Assembly (NCBI GenBank): GCA_045604025.1
Contig: JAZUNG010000124.1
Span: 1 to 47,590 of the forward strand
DNA length: 47,590 nt
Direction: 5' to 3'
Source: RGIG5612 sp045604025
GTDB lineage: Bacteria; Bacillota; Clostridia; Lachnospirales; Lachnospiraceae
Shown piece by piece: positions 1 to 7,756 of this stretch. The notes below the pieces were generated by a model, which did not search any database, had not been told where the DNA came from, and saw only the letters and a program-made list of their open reading frames with translations. The position numbers and the translations under genes are program-made. Position 1 is the stretch's first letter; each line of letters begins with the position of its first letter.

Positions 1-1
1 C

Positions 2-277
2 ATGTATCTGGAAAGTCATAATAAGCATATAAATGTTCAATTAGCCGATGGATCAGTTGTTGAGTATATAGGAAAAATATCAGAAGAAAAAGAAAAACTT
101 CCAGCACAGTTTATCACAGTGGCAAAATCCTTTATCGTAAATATGAAGTATATTTCCTCATTTTGTTCTTCCAGCTTGAAGATGCAAAATGGCATGAAGA
201 TCAACATTACTGCCCCGCATCGTGATGAGTTCAGATTGAGTATAGCTCAGTATTTTGAGGGGGGGTGTGATAGATGA
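2..277 (+). CDS. LytTR-type response regulator, C-terminal DNA-binding part (5' end outside window)
   Basis: This is the end of an AgrA/VirR-like response regulator. The visible 91 residues match a LytTR DNA-binding domain: a YLES-x-NK strand near the start, then the conserved K-S-F-I-V-N-M-K-Y-I segment near residues 42-51, which is the usual core of the domain. The reading frame is open to the window edge, and the first Met lies inside the domain, so the true start and the receiver domain lie upstream. Its stop overlaps the kinase start by four bases (ATGA), so the two are translationally coupled and form one two-component system. LytTR regulators of this kind usually respond to a cyclic peptide pheromone; agrB/agrD-like genes would have to lie outside the window. 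Confidence 0.85.
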   Translation: MYLESHNKHINVQLADGSVVEYIGKISEEKEKLPAQFITVAKSFIVNMKYISSFCSSSLKMQNGMKINITAPHRDEFRLSIAQYFEGGCDR

Positions 278-1536
278 ATGAAACAGCCGACTTGATCGTT
301 TCGTTATTTGTTGAACTTGCGAGGCTTGTGATCATTAGATATTATGCTGATATTTTCTGGACAAAACGAGATAATAAGTTTCAAAAAATACTATTGTATG
401 TTGCTGCATATGTAATAACAACCGGAACCTATTTATTACTGCATAACATGGTTTTTAATCTTGTTTCCACGTTCGCAGGGATAATTATGATCTCTATTGC
501 GTATGACAGCAGCATGATAAGGCGATTGATTGGATCTGCTGTAATTCTTGCTATAAGTGTAGCCCTAGATCTTCTGGCGGCTGTTGTCCTGATGGAAAGC
601 CCTACCAGTGAAAACTATGATCTGGCGAGCTCGTTTATATCTGTTTTTCTGTTCCTTCTCAGCGCTGTTATAGCAGGAAAGATCTATAAAAGGAAAAAAG
701 ACGATATTTCTGCCAAAGAATGGTGGTATGTGCTTGTTATCACAATAAGCAGTACCTGTGTGGTGTTTTTCCTTGCACAGGACAGCATTGTCACAAGGAC
801 AACAATTATAAGCATATGTGCGGTTATTTTCCTGATCAATTATATGATCTATAACCTTTTTGTTTCTTTGGAAGAGAAACATGAATATGAAAGAGAGTTA
901 TTATCCCTTAAAACCCAAATGAATATTTACGATAATCAAATATCCGGGAATATAAAGAGAGATGAAGCCATAAGAGCAATGCGTCATGACATGAAACATC
1001 ATGTCCATGAGATCTACTACCTGGCGGAACAGGGAGATGATGAAGGAATAAAGAGCTACGTTTCCAGAATGGGAGAGCAGATCCAATTAGCAGAACCAAA
1101 GGTCAAGAGCGGAGTCATAGCAATAGATGGTGTAATGGGATATATGATCGAACAGGCAGAAAAGAAAGGCATTCGGATTGACACTCATATAACCATTCCG
1201 GATTCACTTGTATTGTCTTCTTATGATATGAATATACTTTTAGGTAATATCATGCAGAATGCTATTGATGCAGCTGAAAAGTGTGATGACAAGCAGATAT
1301 CTGTAACTATCAAATATGACAAGCAGTGTATCTTTATAATGGTGAGCAATAGTTTTAATGGAGATATTGAGCATCATGATGGAGAGTACCTGTCTACAAA
1401 GAAAAATAGGAAAGATCATGGCTTGGGGTTGAAAAGTGTCAGGAATATCGTTGAAAGATATGATGGAAGTATTTTCTTTATGGAGGAAGAAGGACTGTTT
1501 ACTGTAAAGGTGGTGATGTTGATAGAAGCAGAATAA
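274..1536 (+). CDS. Agr-type sensor histidine kinase (GHKL family)
   Basis: A membrane sensor kinase of 420 residues. The N-terminal ~200 residues are hydrophobic and contain about six membrane segments. A short linker leads to an H-box with the MRHDMKHH motif (phospho-acceptor His238), then an N-box (NIMQNAIDAAEKC) and a G-box (HGLGLKSV) near the end. This architecture is that of AgrC/ComD-type kinases that sense cyclic peptides, rather than classical EnvZ-type kinases. It starts on an ATG overlapping the stop of the LytTR regulator. It probably phosphorylates that regulator at the membrane in response to an extracellular signal; the ligand cannot be told from the sequence. Confidence 0.88.
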   Translation: MNETADLIVSLFVELARLVIIRYYADIFWTKRDNKFQKILLYVAAYVITTGTYLLLHNMVFNLVSTFAGIIMISIAYDSSMIRRLIGSAVILAISVALDLLAAVVLMESPTSENYDLASSFISVFLFLLSAVIAGKIYKRKKDDISAKEWWYVLVITISSTCVVFFLAQDSIVTRTTIISICAVIFLINYMIYNLFVSLEEKHEYERELLSLKTQMNIYDNQISGNIKRDEAIRAMRHDMKHHVHEIYYLAEQGDDEGIKSYVSRMGEQIQLAEPKVKSGVIAIDGVMGYMIEQAEKKGIRIDTHITIPDSLVLSSYDMNILLGNIMQNAIDAAEKCDDKQISVTIKYDKQCIFIMVSNSFNGDIEHHDGEYLSTKKNRKDHGLGLKSVRNIVERYDGSIFFMEEEGLFTVKVVMLIEAE

Positions 1537-1578
1537 GTTGAAGCCTGGTAAAGTACAGGCTGGAATAACAGCCACAGC

Positions 1579-1617
1579 TTGCATACAGGAATGCGTTTGC
1601 ATTATAATTGATGCAAA
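1579..1617 (+). promoter_or_regulatory. Promoter with operator-like dyad upstream of the metallo-hydrolase gene
   Basis: A TTGCAT (1579-1584) and a perfect TATAAT (1603-1608) are 18 bases apart. The -10 sits in the centre of a hyphenated dyad, TTTGCAT (1596-1602) and ATGCAAA (1611-1617) with 8 bases between. A protein bound there would block the promoter. This separates the downstream gene from the kinase operon. The regulator is unknown. Confidence 0.55.
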
Positions 1618-1637
1618 AAATAAGGAGGAACTACAGT

Positions 1638-2621
1638 ATGGCAGTTGATTTTATTGATTTTTCCTGTAAACACGACATTCTGATCAAATGGAAGGATGAA
1701 TACCTTCCGATGGATGAGCCGTATTTTGAAAGCGAGCTGGTAGCTGAGGATACATGGAAGGTTCTTTCTTCCGGTGATTACTGCTACATCATCAAGGGTG
1801 ACGGAGAGGCTTTCGCCCTCGACAGTGGCTACGGAGCAGGCAATATCCGCAAATACATGGAGTCCGTATGTGGTGTTCCGGTACCTGCTGTTGTGAACAG
1901 TCATGATCACTTTGATCACACCGGAGGCAATCCGTATTTTGACAGGGCATACATGTCTGAGCTGTGCGTTAAATACGCAACTATTCCTTTCCCGAGCTTC
2001 GCAGGGATTGATTTCCATGCTGATGCATATGAGAGGATCGCTGTAAAGGAAGGCGATATCATCCCTCTCAAAGGACGTGAGCTGGAAGCTATCCAGATCT
2101 GCGATCACACCAGAACATCCATGATGTATCTGGACAGAAAGAACAGGATCCTCTTCACCGGTGACGAATTCTTCGGATTCCCGATGAAGGGCCTGGGATA
2201 TGGTCTGACCAGTTGGGTCAACAACCTGCAGAAGATCAGAGCCATATGGGATGAGTTCGATATCATGTGCGGCGGAAACGGTGTCAGAGACAAGTCTCAT
2301 ATCCTGGGATTTATAGAGTGCGCAGAGTATGCACTGGCACATCCTGAGGAAGCCACCGAAGGCGGCCCCGGCGGCCCCGGAGGTCCCGGAAAGCCCGGCG
2401 GAGGTCCCGGAGGCCCCGGAAGACCTGGTGGTGGCCCGGGAGGTCCCGGACCCATGCCTGACCACGATGGTCACATGGTCTATGACCGTATGCTGCCTCA
2501 TGCGGGAGACCGCTCGAAGTATGACCCTGAGGATCTGCCTCCGGCAAAACCTGAAAATATGGTCATGCTGCAGCACAATGGATTTACCATCCGTTACGAC
2601 AAGACATTGATCAACTGCTAG
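1638..2621 (+). CDS. Metallo-beta-lactamase-fold hydrolase with Gly/Pro-rich tract
   Basis: A cytoplasmic metal-dependent hydrolase of 327 residues. The fold's HxHxDH motif is clear (His89, His91, Asp93, His94, followed by TGG), with a further CDHT His at 157 and a TGDE Asp at 176. The position where the last metal-binding His is usual reads GGNG (Asn near 214), so the second metal site may be altered. Residues ~242-272 form a collagen-like run rich in Gly and Pro with occasional Lys or Arg, an unusual insertion before a ~55-residue tail. I chose the ATG at 1638 because AAGGAGG at 1622-1628 lies just upstream; the earlier in-frame ATG at 1608 precedes that ribosome binding site. The gene has its own promoter and terminator. 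The substrate is not known; it could act on an ester or lactone. Confidence 0.8.
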   Translation: MAVDFIDFSCKHDILIKWKDEYLPMDEPYFESELVAEDTWKVLSSGDYCYIIKGDGEAFALDSGYGAGNIRKYMESVCGVPVPAVVNSHDHFDHTGGNPYFDRAYMSELCVKYATIPFPSFAGIDFHADAYERIAVKEGDIIPLKGRELEAIQICDHTRTSMMYLDRKNRILFTGDEFFGFPMKGLGYGLTSWVNNLQKIRAIWDEFDIMCGGNGVRDKSHILGFIECAEYALAHPEEATEGGPGGPGGPGKPGGGPGGPGRPGGGPGGPGPMPDHDGHMVYDRMLPHAGDRSKYDPEDLPPAKPENMVMLQHNGFTIRYDKTLINC

Positions 2622-2650
2622 ATCTTAAGCAGGATATGAAAAGAAAATCT

Positions 2651-2684
2651 CCGGCTGGAGGGTTCGCCCTCCGGCCGGTTTTTT
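2651..2684 (+). terminator. Rho-independent terminator
   Basis: A 12-pair GC-rich stem (2651-2662 with 2667-2678, one G-U pair) closes on a stable TTCG loop and is followed by six T. It ends the metallo-hydrolase transcript. Confidence 0.92.
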
Positions 2685-2761
2685 ATTGCTGTGAACTCAT
2701 CCGCAATCGATTTCACAGAAAACTTCCTCTGAGTAAAGGAAATAGTTAATTTGGCTTCAGA

Positions 2762-2790
2762 CTGACATTAATCCATAATATGCCTACGAT
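2762..2790 (+). promoter_or_regulatory. Probable promoter of the ABC importer operon
   Basis: CTGACA (2762-2767) and TACGAT (2785-2790) are 17 bases apart, about 70 bases before the binding-protein gene. A TACGAT -10 with 17-base spacing is also found at 28279-28307. The match is reasonable but not consensus. Confidence 0.4.
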
Positions 2791-2857
2791 AGGTTCAAAA
2801 GGACCAAATAAACTATAAATTCTGAAAGTTTTATTTTTATCAGGAGGAAAAAGAAAC

Positions 2858-4207
2858 ATGAAAAAAGTACTGGCTATAATCCTTGCAGCAGCACTCGTAT
2901 TCTCACTTGCTGCATGTGGTTCTTCAGGCGGTGGCGGCGGAAATACCACTGCACCTGCAACTCAGGCTGACGGCGGCAATGGCGGCGGTGGCGGTGCTGC
3001 ACCTTCAGGCGATGCACCTTCATCTATCAAGGTTGCTGTTATCTCCCCGATGACAGGCGCTCTTGCTGAGCAGGGCGAATCAGCTCCCTGGATGGTTGAG
3101 CATTTCACAGACTATATCAACAACGAACTCGGCGGAATCGAATTTGCTGATTATGGAACCAAGCTTCCTGTAGAATTTGTTCTTTATGACAATGAGAGTT
3201 CATCAACAAAAGCCAGCGAAGTAACACTGAAAGCTATCACAGACGACGGTGTTGATCTCGTTCTTGCATGCCACGTTCCGGATATGGTTATTCCGGTATC
3301 ACAGGTTTGCGACAGCCAGGAAGTTCCTGCAATCCACTTTGACTGCCCGTCAGGCCCATGGGAGGCTAACGGACCTTTCGAGTGGGCATACCTTGCACAC
3401 ACAGATGCTCCTACATATGTAGACGCTTATGAGTCCATCTGGAAAGCAGCCGGCTATGAGCCCGGAGATACCACTATCGGTCTTATCTTCGGTAATGACA
3501 CAGACGGAACCGCACTCAGCCCTGCATATCAGTCAGGTCTGGAGGAGAAAGGCTGGACATGCTTCCATCCCGGCCTCTACACAGCAGGCACAACTGACTT
3601 CTCAGACATCATCAGACAGTACAAGGACAATGACATCAAGGTTATCTTCGGTACCATGCTGAACCCTGAGTACGCTGCATTCTGGGAGCAGTGCCAGCAG
3701 CTGGATTATCATCCCGAAGTTGTAGTTATCGGTAAAGCTTATATGCTCGAGTCTCAGGTTCTGGTAGTTGGTCCTGAACTGGCTGATGGTCTCTCACTCG
3801 AGGGATGGTGGCACAGAACATTCCCTTATCGTTCAGAGATCACCGGACTTGACAGCCTGGAAGAGTTCTGCACCATGTATGAGGAAGGCTCAGGCCACGG
3901 CGTAGCAGCTCCTGTTGCAGCAGAGTATGCAGCAATGGAAGTTATGATCGATGCACTTACACGCGCAGCTAACCTTGATCATGCAACCGTACGTGACGCT
4001 ATCGAGGTTACAGATCTTGATACAGTTATGGGTCACATCCACTACAACCCTGATACAAACTGCCAGTCACTTCCTTGCGTAGGCTGCCAGTGGGTACTCC
4101 AGGATGACGGAACCATGAAGCAGGAAATCGTTGGTAACGGCGATCCTTCAAACGGAATCGAGATCACAGCTCCTATCAAGACTGAAGGCGCTGTATGGAT
4201 GAAGTAA
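2858..4207 (+). CDS. ABC importer substrate-binding lipoprotein (Leu/Ile/Val-type, periplasmic-binding type 1)
   Basis: A 449-residue lipoprotein that would catch the ligand outside the membrane for the LivGFHM-like complex encoded next. It has a signal peptide with lipobox LAAC (Cys20), then a flexible linker of ~35 residues made largely of Gly, Ala and Ser with two poly-Gly runs. The binding fold starts with KVAVISPMTGALAEQG, the usual opening of Leu/Ile/Val-type binding proteins. AGGAGG lies ahead of the ATG. The sequence has several Trp residues (for example EGWWHR), which would suit an aromatic or bulky ligand, but family members bind amino acids, amides, urea or aromatic acids, so the ligand is open. 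Downstream catabolic genes suggest a carbon compound metabolised through an alcohol or aldehyde. Confidence 0.85.
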   Translation: MKKVLAIILAAALVFSLAACGSSGGGGGNTTAPATQADGGNGGGGGAAPSGDAPSSIKVAVISPMTGALAEQGESAPWMVEHFTDYINNELGGIEFADYGTKLPVEFVLYDNESSSTKASEVTLKAITDDGVDLVLACHVPDMVIPVSQVCDSQEVPAIHFDCPSGPWEANGPFEWAYLAHTDAPTYVDAYESIWKAAGYEPGDTTIGLIFGNDTDGTALSPAYQSGLEEKGWTCFHPGLYTAGTTDFSDIIRQYKDNDIKVIFGTMLNPEYAAFWEQCQQLDYHPEVVVIGKAYMLESQVLVVGPELADGLSLEGWWHRTFPYRSEITGLDSLEEFCTMYEEGSGHGVAAPVAAEYAAMEVMIDALTRAANLDHATVRDAIEVTDLDTVMGHIHYNPDTNCQSLPCVGCQWVLQDDGTMKQEIVGNGDPSNGIEITAPIKTEGAVWMK

Positions 4208-4246
4208 TCCCAACCAGTTATTGAAAAAGAGTAATTGATGGAATAT

Positions 4247-4275
4247 GGGGAGCCGGGACTGCCCGGCTCCCCTTT
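4247..4275 (+). terminator. Intra-operon hairpin (attenuating terminator or mRNA stabiliser)
   Basis: A perfect 11-pair stem (4247-4257 with 4262-4272) with a 4-base loop is followed only by TTTAT. Its place between the binding-protein gene and the ATPase genes fits the common arrangement in which the binding protein is made in excess of the membrane parts. Confidence 0.7.
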
Positions 4276-4323
4276 ATCAGACTAAAAGGTATTATCTGAA
4301 AGTAAAGGGGTGACATATCAGAA

Positions 4324-5154
4324 ATGGGAAAGATACTTCAGTTCGACCATGTTGATTCTGGTTATGGACGTGTAAAAATCCTGCATGATCTTACCTTTGA
4401 TGTTAATGAAGGCGAGCTTCTGGGCGTTATCGGACCTAACGGATGCGGAAAGACAACCATGTTCAACGCATTGCTGGGTCATATCCCGCCTATGAGTGGC
4501 AAGATCATATTCAAGGATGTCGACGTAAGCAAAATGAAACCGAATGCGCGGTGTATCATGGGAATCGGCCGCACATATCAGGTTCCGCGTCCTTTCAACA
4601 GCATGTCGATATTCGAAAATGTTCTTGTTTCCGCGGTTTACGGTGGAAAGAAGAGTGAAAGTGAAGCTGGAAAGATTGCCCTGGAGGTTCTTGAAAAAAC
4701 AGGGCTGTACGATAAAAGAGAACTGATAGCCGGAGGATTGACACTTCTGGATCTGAAGAGACTGGAGATTGCCAGGGCTCTGGGCAGCCAGCCCACTCTC
4801 CTTCTGCTGGACGAGGTCGCAGCGGGTCTTACAGAGGCAGAGGTTGAAGATGTCATGAAACTGGTCGGAGACTTAAAGAGCGGTGGTCAGACGATCATCT
4901 GGATCGAGCACGTTATCTCAACAATGGTCAATACAGACAGACTTATGTGTATGTCAGACGGCACAAACCTCATCATCGGAGATCCGAAGGAAGTCATGTA
5001 TTCCAAGGAAGTAGAAGAAGTATACCTCGGCGCTGCGGAAGAAGATGAAGACGAAAAGTCAGAAGAGGTCATAGAATTCGAGCAGAAAGTTAGTGCCGAT
5101 ATGGCAGATCTGGAGCAGAAGCTGCAGGAAGAGGAGGTGAACGATAATGAGTGA
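4324..5154 (+). CDS. livG: ABC importer ATPase, LivG-like, with divergent signature motif
   Basis: One of the two ATPases that power the importer at the cytoplasmic face. Walker A is GPNGCGKTT (37-45), the Q-loop Gln is near 86, Walker B is LLLLDE (Glu164) and the H-loop His is near 196. The signature position, normally LSGGQ or LSYGQ, reads LTLLDLKRLE (139-148); a related degenerate form is known in some LivG proteins, so the protein may depend on its partner for a canonical composite site. After about residue 235 there is an acidic, coiled-coil-like tail of ~40 residues beyond the usual LivG length. Its stop overlaps the livF start by eight bases. The symbol reflects family, not proven substrate. 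Confidence 0.87.
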   Translation: MGKILQFDHVDSGYGRVKILHDLTFDVNEGELLGVIGPNGCGKTTMFNALLGHIPPMSGKIIFKDVDVSKMKPNARCIMGIGRTYQVPRPFNSMSIFENVLVSAVYGGKKSESEAGKIALEVLEKTGLYDKRELIAGGLTLLDLKRLEIARALGSQPTLLLLDEVAAGLTEAEVEDVMKLVGDLKSGGQTIIWIEHVISTMVNTDRLMCMSDGTNLIIGDPKEVMYSKEVEEVYLGAAEEDEDEKSEEVIEFEQKVSADMADLEQKLQEEEVNDNE

Positions 5155-5860
5155 ACCTATCCTTAAAATAGAAGATGTTGTTGTTAAATACGGAGATTTC
5201 GTAGCTGTTAACGGAGCTTCCCTGGAAGTGCCCGAGAAATCCATCGTATCCCTTATCGGTTCAAACGGTGCCGGAAAGTCCACTCTCATGGACTCAGTTG
5301 CCGGTATTCACAAGCCTGAATCCGGACATATCTACTACAAGGGTGAAGATATTGCCGGAAAAAGCGCGAAGTATATAGTTGAAAGAGGCATTTCACTGGT
5401 CCCTCAGGGCAGCCGCTGCTTCGTCAGAATGAGTGTTGAGGATAATCTTATTGTCGGCTCATACCCTAAGAGGGCAAGGACCAAGGCAAAGGAGAACCTT
5501 GAGTTCGTCTACAGCCTGTTCCCCATTCTCAAGGAGAAGAGAAAAGACGCTTCCGGAAGCCTTTCAGGTGGACAGCGTCAGATGGTTGCTATCGGACGTG
5601 CGCTGATGGCATCACCGGAACTGGTCCTGTTTGATGAGACATCCCTGGGTCTGGCTCCTACGATCATCAAGGATATTTACGCCAGGATCGTGGAACTGAA
5701 CAGAAACGGTCTGAACGTAGTACTGGTAGAGCAGGACGTTCAGAGAAGCAAGAAGACCAGTGAGTACTGTTATATCATGCTGAAGGGCAAGGTTGTTCTG
5801 TCCGGCCGCTCCAAAGAGCTGACCGATGAGCAGATCAAGAATGCCTACTTCGGAATCTAA
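5147..5860 (+). CDS. livF: ABC importer ATPase, LivF-like
   Basis: The second ATPase of the importer, 237 residues, the normal LivF length. Walker A is GSNGAGKST (38-46), the signature is a full LSGGQRQM (~139-146), Walker B is LVLFDE, and the H-loop region reads LVEQDV, the EQ form typical of LivF. It therefore supplies a canonical signature where its LivG-like partner does not. The start ATG lies within the end of the upstream gene, with AGGAGG just ahead of it, which indicates coupled translation. Confidence 0.9.
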   Translation: MSEPILKIEDVVVKYGDFVAVNGASLEVPEKSIVSLIGSNGAGKSTLMDSVAGIHKPESGHIYYKGEDIAGKSAKYIVERGISLVPQGSRCFVRMSVEDNLIVGSYPKRARTKAKENLEFVYSLFPILKEKRKDASGSLSGGQRQMVAIGRALMASPELVLFDETSLGLAPTIIKDIYARIVELNRNGLNVVLVEQDVQRSKKTSEYCYIMLKGKVVLSGRSKELTDEQIKNAYFGI

Positions 5861-5884
5861 CCGACATCGGAAAGGAGGAAACAA

Positions 5885-6730
5885 ATGTTACAGTCTATTA
5901 TTCAAGGTATATTGATGGGCGGTGTGTTTGCTCTTGCCGGTATCGGAATGAGTATGATATTCGGTATTGTAAAGCTTACAAACCTGGCTCATGGCGAGAT
6001 GCTGATCCTGGCTGCATATTTAAGCAACGTAATATGCTCAGCACTGGGTATCCATCCGCTGATCTCAATAATAATAGTAGCTCCGATCATGTTCGGTCTG
6101 GGATATCTGCTCCAGAGAGTTCTGATCAACAGGGTTCTGGGACCTGAAAAAGGTGATGAGCCGGCCATGCTGGTAACCTTCGGCCTTTCTGTAATCCTGC
6201 AGAACGCTATGCAGCATATATTCTCCATGAACCCGACAAAGCTCAAGGTCGGCTATGCTACACAGAGTATCCATCTGTCAGACAATGCGATCATACCGGT
6301 CACTTATCTGATCAACTTCGCATTCTGTACAGTAGTTATCATTGCACTCAGCCTGTTCCTCAATCACACCTATCTGGGCAAGTCCATCCGTGCCGTCAGC
6401 GATGACAACGATGCTGCAGCCATCATGGGTATCAGTGTTAAGGGAACTTATGGCATAGCAATGGGTATCGCGCTTGCAACAGCAGCTATCTCCGGTATCC
6501 TGATCGGAACGACATTCAGCTTCTATCCGACGACAGGCCAGGACTATCTGCTGATAGCATTCGGCGTTGTAGTTATCGGTGGTATGGGAAGTATCAAGGG
6601 AACCTTTGTCGGAGGTCTTATCTTCGGTCTTGCAAGATCCCTGGTACCTAACCAGTACCAGATCCTTGCGGGCTATCTGATCATCATCCTGATGCTGATC
6701 ATCAAGCCTTCAGGTCTGTTCAAGAAGTAG
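5885..6730 (+). CDS. livH: ABC importer permease, LivH-like
   Basis: An integral membrane permease of 281 residues with about eight hydrophobic segments. The opening, with GGVFALAGIGMSMIFGIVKLTNLAHGE split over the first two helices, and the later VVIGGMGSIKGTF segment are hallmarks of LivH proteins. A strong AAAGGAGG ribosome binding site precedes the ATG. It pairs with the LivM-like protein encoded 17 bases later to form the channel for the ligand delivered by the lipoprotein. Confidence 0.9.
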   Translation: MLQSIIQGILMGGVFALAGIGMSMIFGIVKLTNLAHGEMLILAAYLSNVICSALGIHPLISIIIVAPIMFGLGYLLQRVLINRVLGPEKGDEPAMLVTFGLSVILQNAMQHIFSMNPTKLKVGYATQSIHLSDNAIIPVTYLINFAFCTVVIIALSLFLNHTYLGKSIRAVSDDNDAAAIMGISVKGTYGIAMGIALATAAISGILIGTTFSFYPTTGQDYLLIAFGVVVIGGMGSIKGTFVGGLIFGLARSLVPNQYQILAGYLIIILMLIIKPSGLFKK

Positions 6731-6747
6731 GAAAGGAGGCAGATATA

Positions 6748-7749
6748 ATGAAAAACGTAGGTAAATCTTCAATCATAAAGATGGTCGTGTTCATAGTTAT
6801 CGCTGTCGCCCTGTTCCTTGTTCCGGTAACAGGCATAGGAACCACCAACTTTTACAGAATACTGATCAATATAGCAATTTACATAGCACTTGCACAGATG
6901 TGGAACCTGATGGCGGGTTACGCGGGAATGCTTTCTCTTGGAAACCAGCTGTTTGTTGGTATCGGAGGTTACTGTGTGGCCATGGTTACGACCAAGTTCG
7001 GTCTGCCGTTCTTCCTGGGATTTATTCTGGGCGGCCTGATCAGCGCAGTTCTGGCAGTAGCTCTTTCGGCTATCCTGCTGAAGATGAGAGGCATGTATTT
7101 CGCGATCTCCACATGGCTGATCGCCGAGATGGTAAGGATTGCCTTTACTCAGTGGGAGTTTGTTGGAAAGAACGCAGGTATCGCAATGAAGAACAGGATC
7201 GATCCTGCTCTGATGTATGTGATGAGTATCGCGCTTGCGATCGTCTGCATCCTTGCTGTTTATCTGCTCATGCGCTCCAAGACCGGTCTGGGTCTGATCG
7301 CGATGAGAAACGATATTGATGCTTCCAGCGGTGTAGGTGTAAGTATTTTCAAGACCAGGATGATCTGCTACGTTATAGCCGGTTTCTTCACTGGTGTAGC
7401 AGGAGCCATGTACTACCTGTACATGCCTTTCATCAATCCTGACGGCGGCTTCACCAATTCATGGACGATCGCTCTCGTTGTTGCGGTTATTATTGGTGGT
7501 GTAGGAACTATCGGCGGACCCATCCTGGGTGCCATCATCTACATCCTTCTGACCAACCTGTTGGCAGACTTTGCCGGTTACAGCAACATGATCCTTGGTG
7601 CGATCGCTATCATCGTCGTACTGTTCCTGCCGAACGGACTGTTGGGAACATTACAGAAGAAACTGAAATTCGAGCTGTTTTCTTCAAGAAGATATTCAAA
7701 AAATGCAGAACAGCTGCGTGCGTTTGCTAAAGCGCAGGGAAAGGAGTAA
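6748..7749 (+). CDS. livM: ABC importer permease, LivM-like
   Basis: The second permease, 333 residues, with about nine hydrophobic segments. Conserved LivM features are the LMAGYAGMLSLGNQ segment near residue 55 and GGVGTIGGPILGA near 250. An AAAGGAGG site lies ahead of the ATG. The last codons (7740-7745, AAGGAG) hold the ribosome binding site of the alcohol dehydrogenase that starts seven bases after the stop, so importer and dehydrogenase are almost certainly on one transcript. Confidence 0.9.
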   Translation: MKNVGKSSIIKMVVFIVIAVALFLVPVTGIGTTNFYRILINIAIYIALAQMWNLMAGYAGMLSLGNQLFVGIGGYCVAMVTTKFGLPFFLGFILGGLISAVLAVALSAILLKMRGMYFAISTWLIAEMVRIAFTQWEFVGKNAGIAMKNRIDPALMYVMSIALAIVCILAVYLLMRSKTGLGLIAMRNDIDASSGVGVSIFKTRMICYVIAGFFTGVAGAMYYLYMPFINPDGGFTNSWTIALVVAVIIGGVGTIGGPILGAIIYILLTNLLADFAGYSNMILGAIAIIVVLFLPNGLLGTLQKKLKFELFSSRRYSKNAEQLRAFAKAQGKE

Positions 7750-7756
7750 TTAACTA

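Noticed and set aside
2360..2455. Short tandem repeats that could suggest a CRISPR or minisatellite
   Set aside because: They are Gly/Pro codons read in frame inside a gene, with no spacer pattern.
1602..2576. Long open frame of 324 codons on the minus strand
   Set aside because: It lies antisense to the metallo-hydrolase gene, stays open largely because of the GC-rich Gly/Pro codons, and shows no domain or ribosome binding site.
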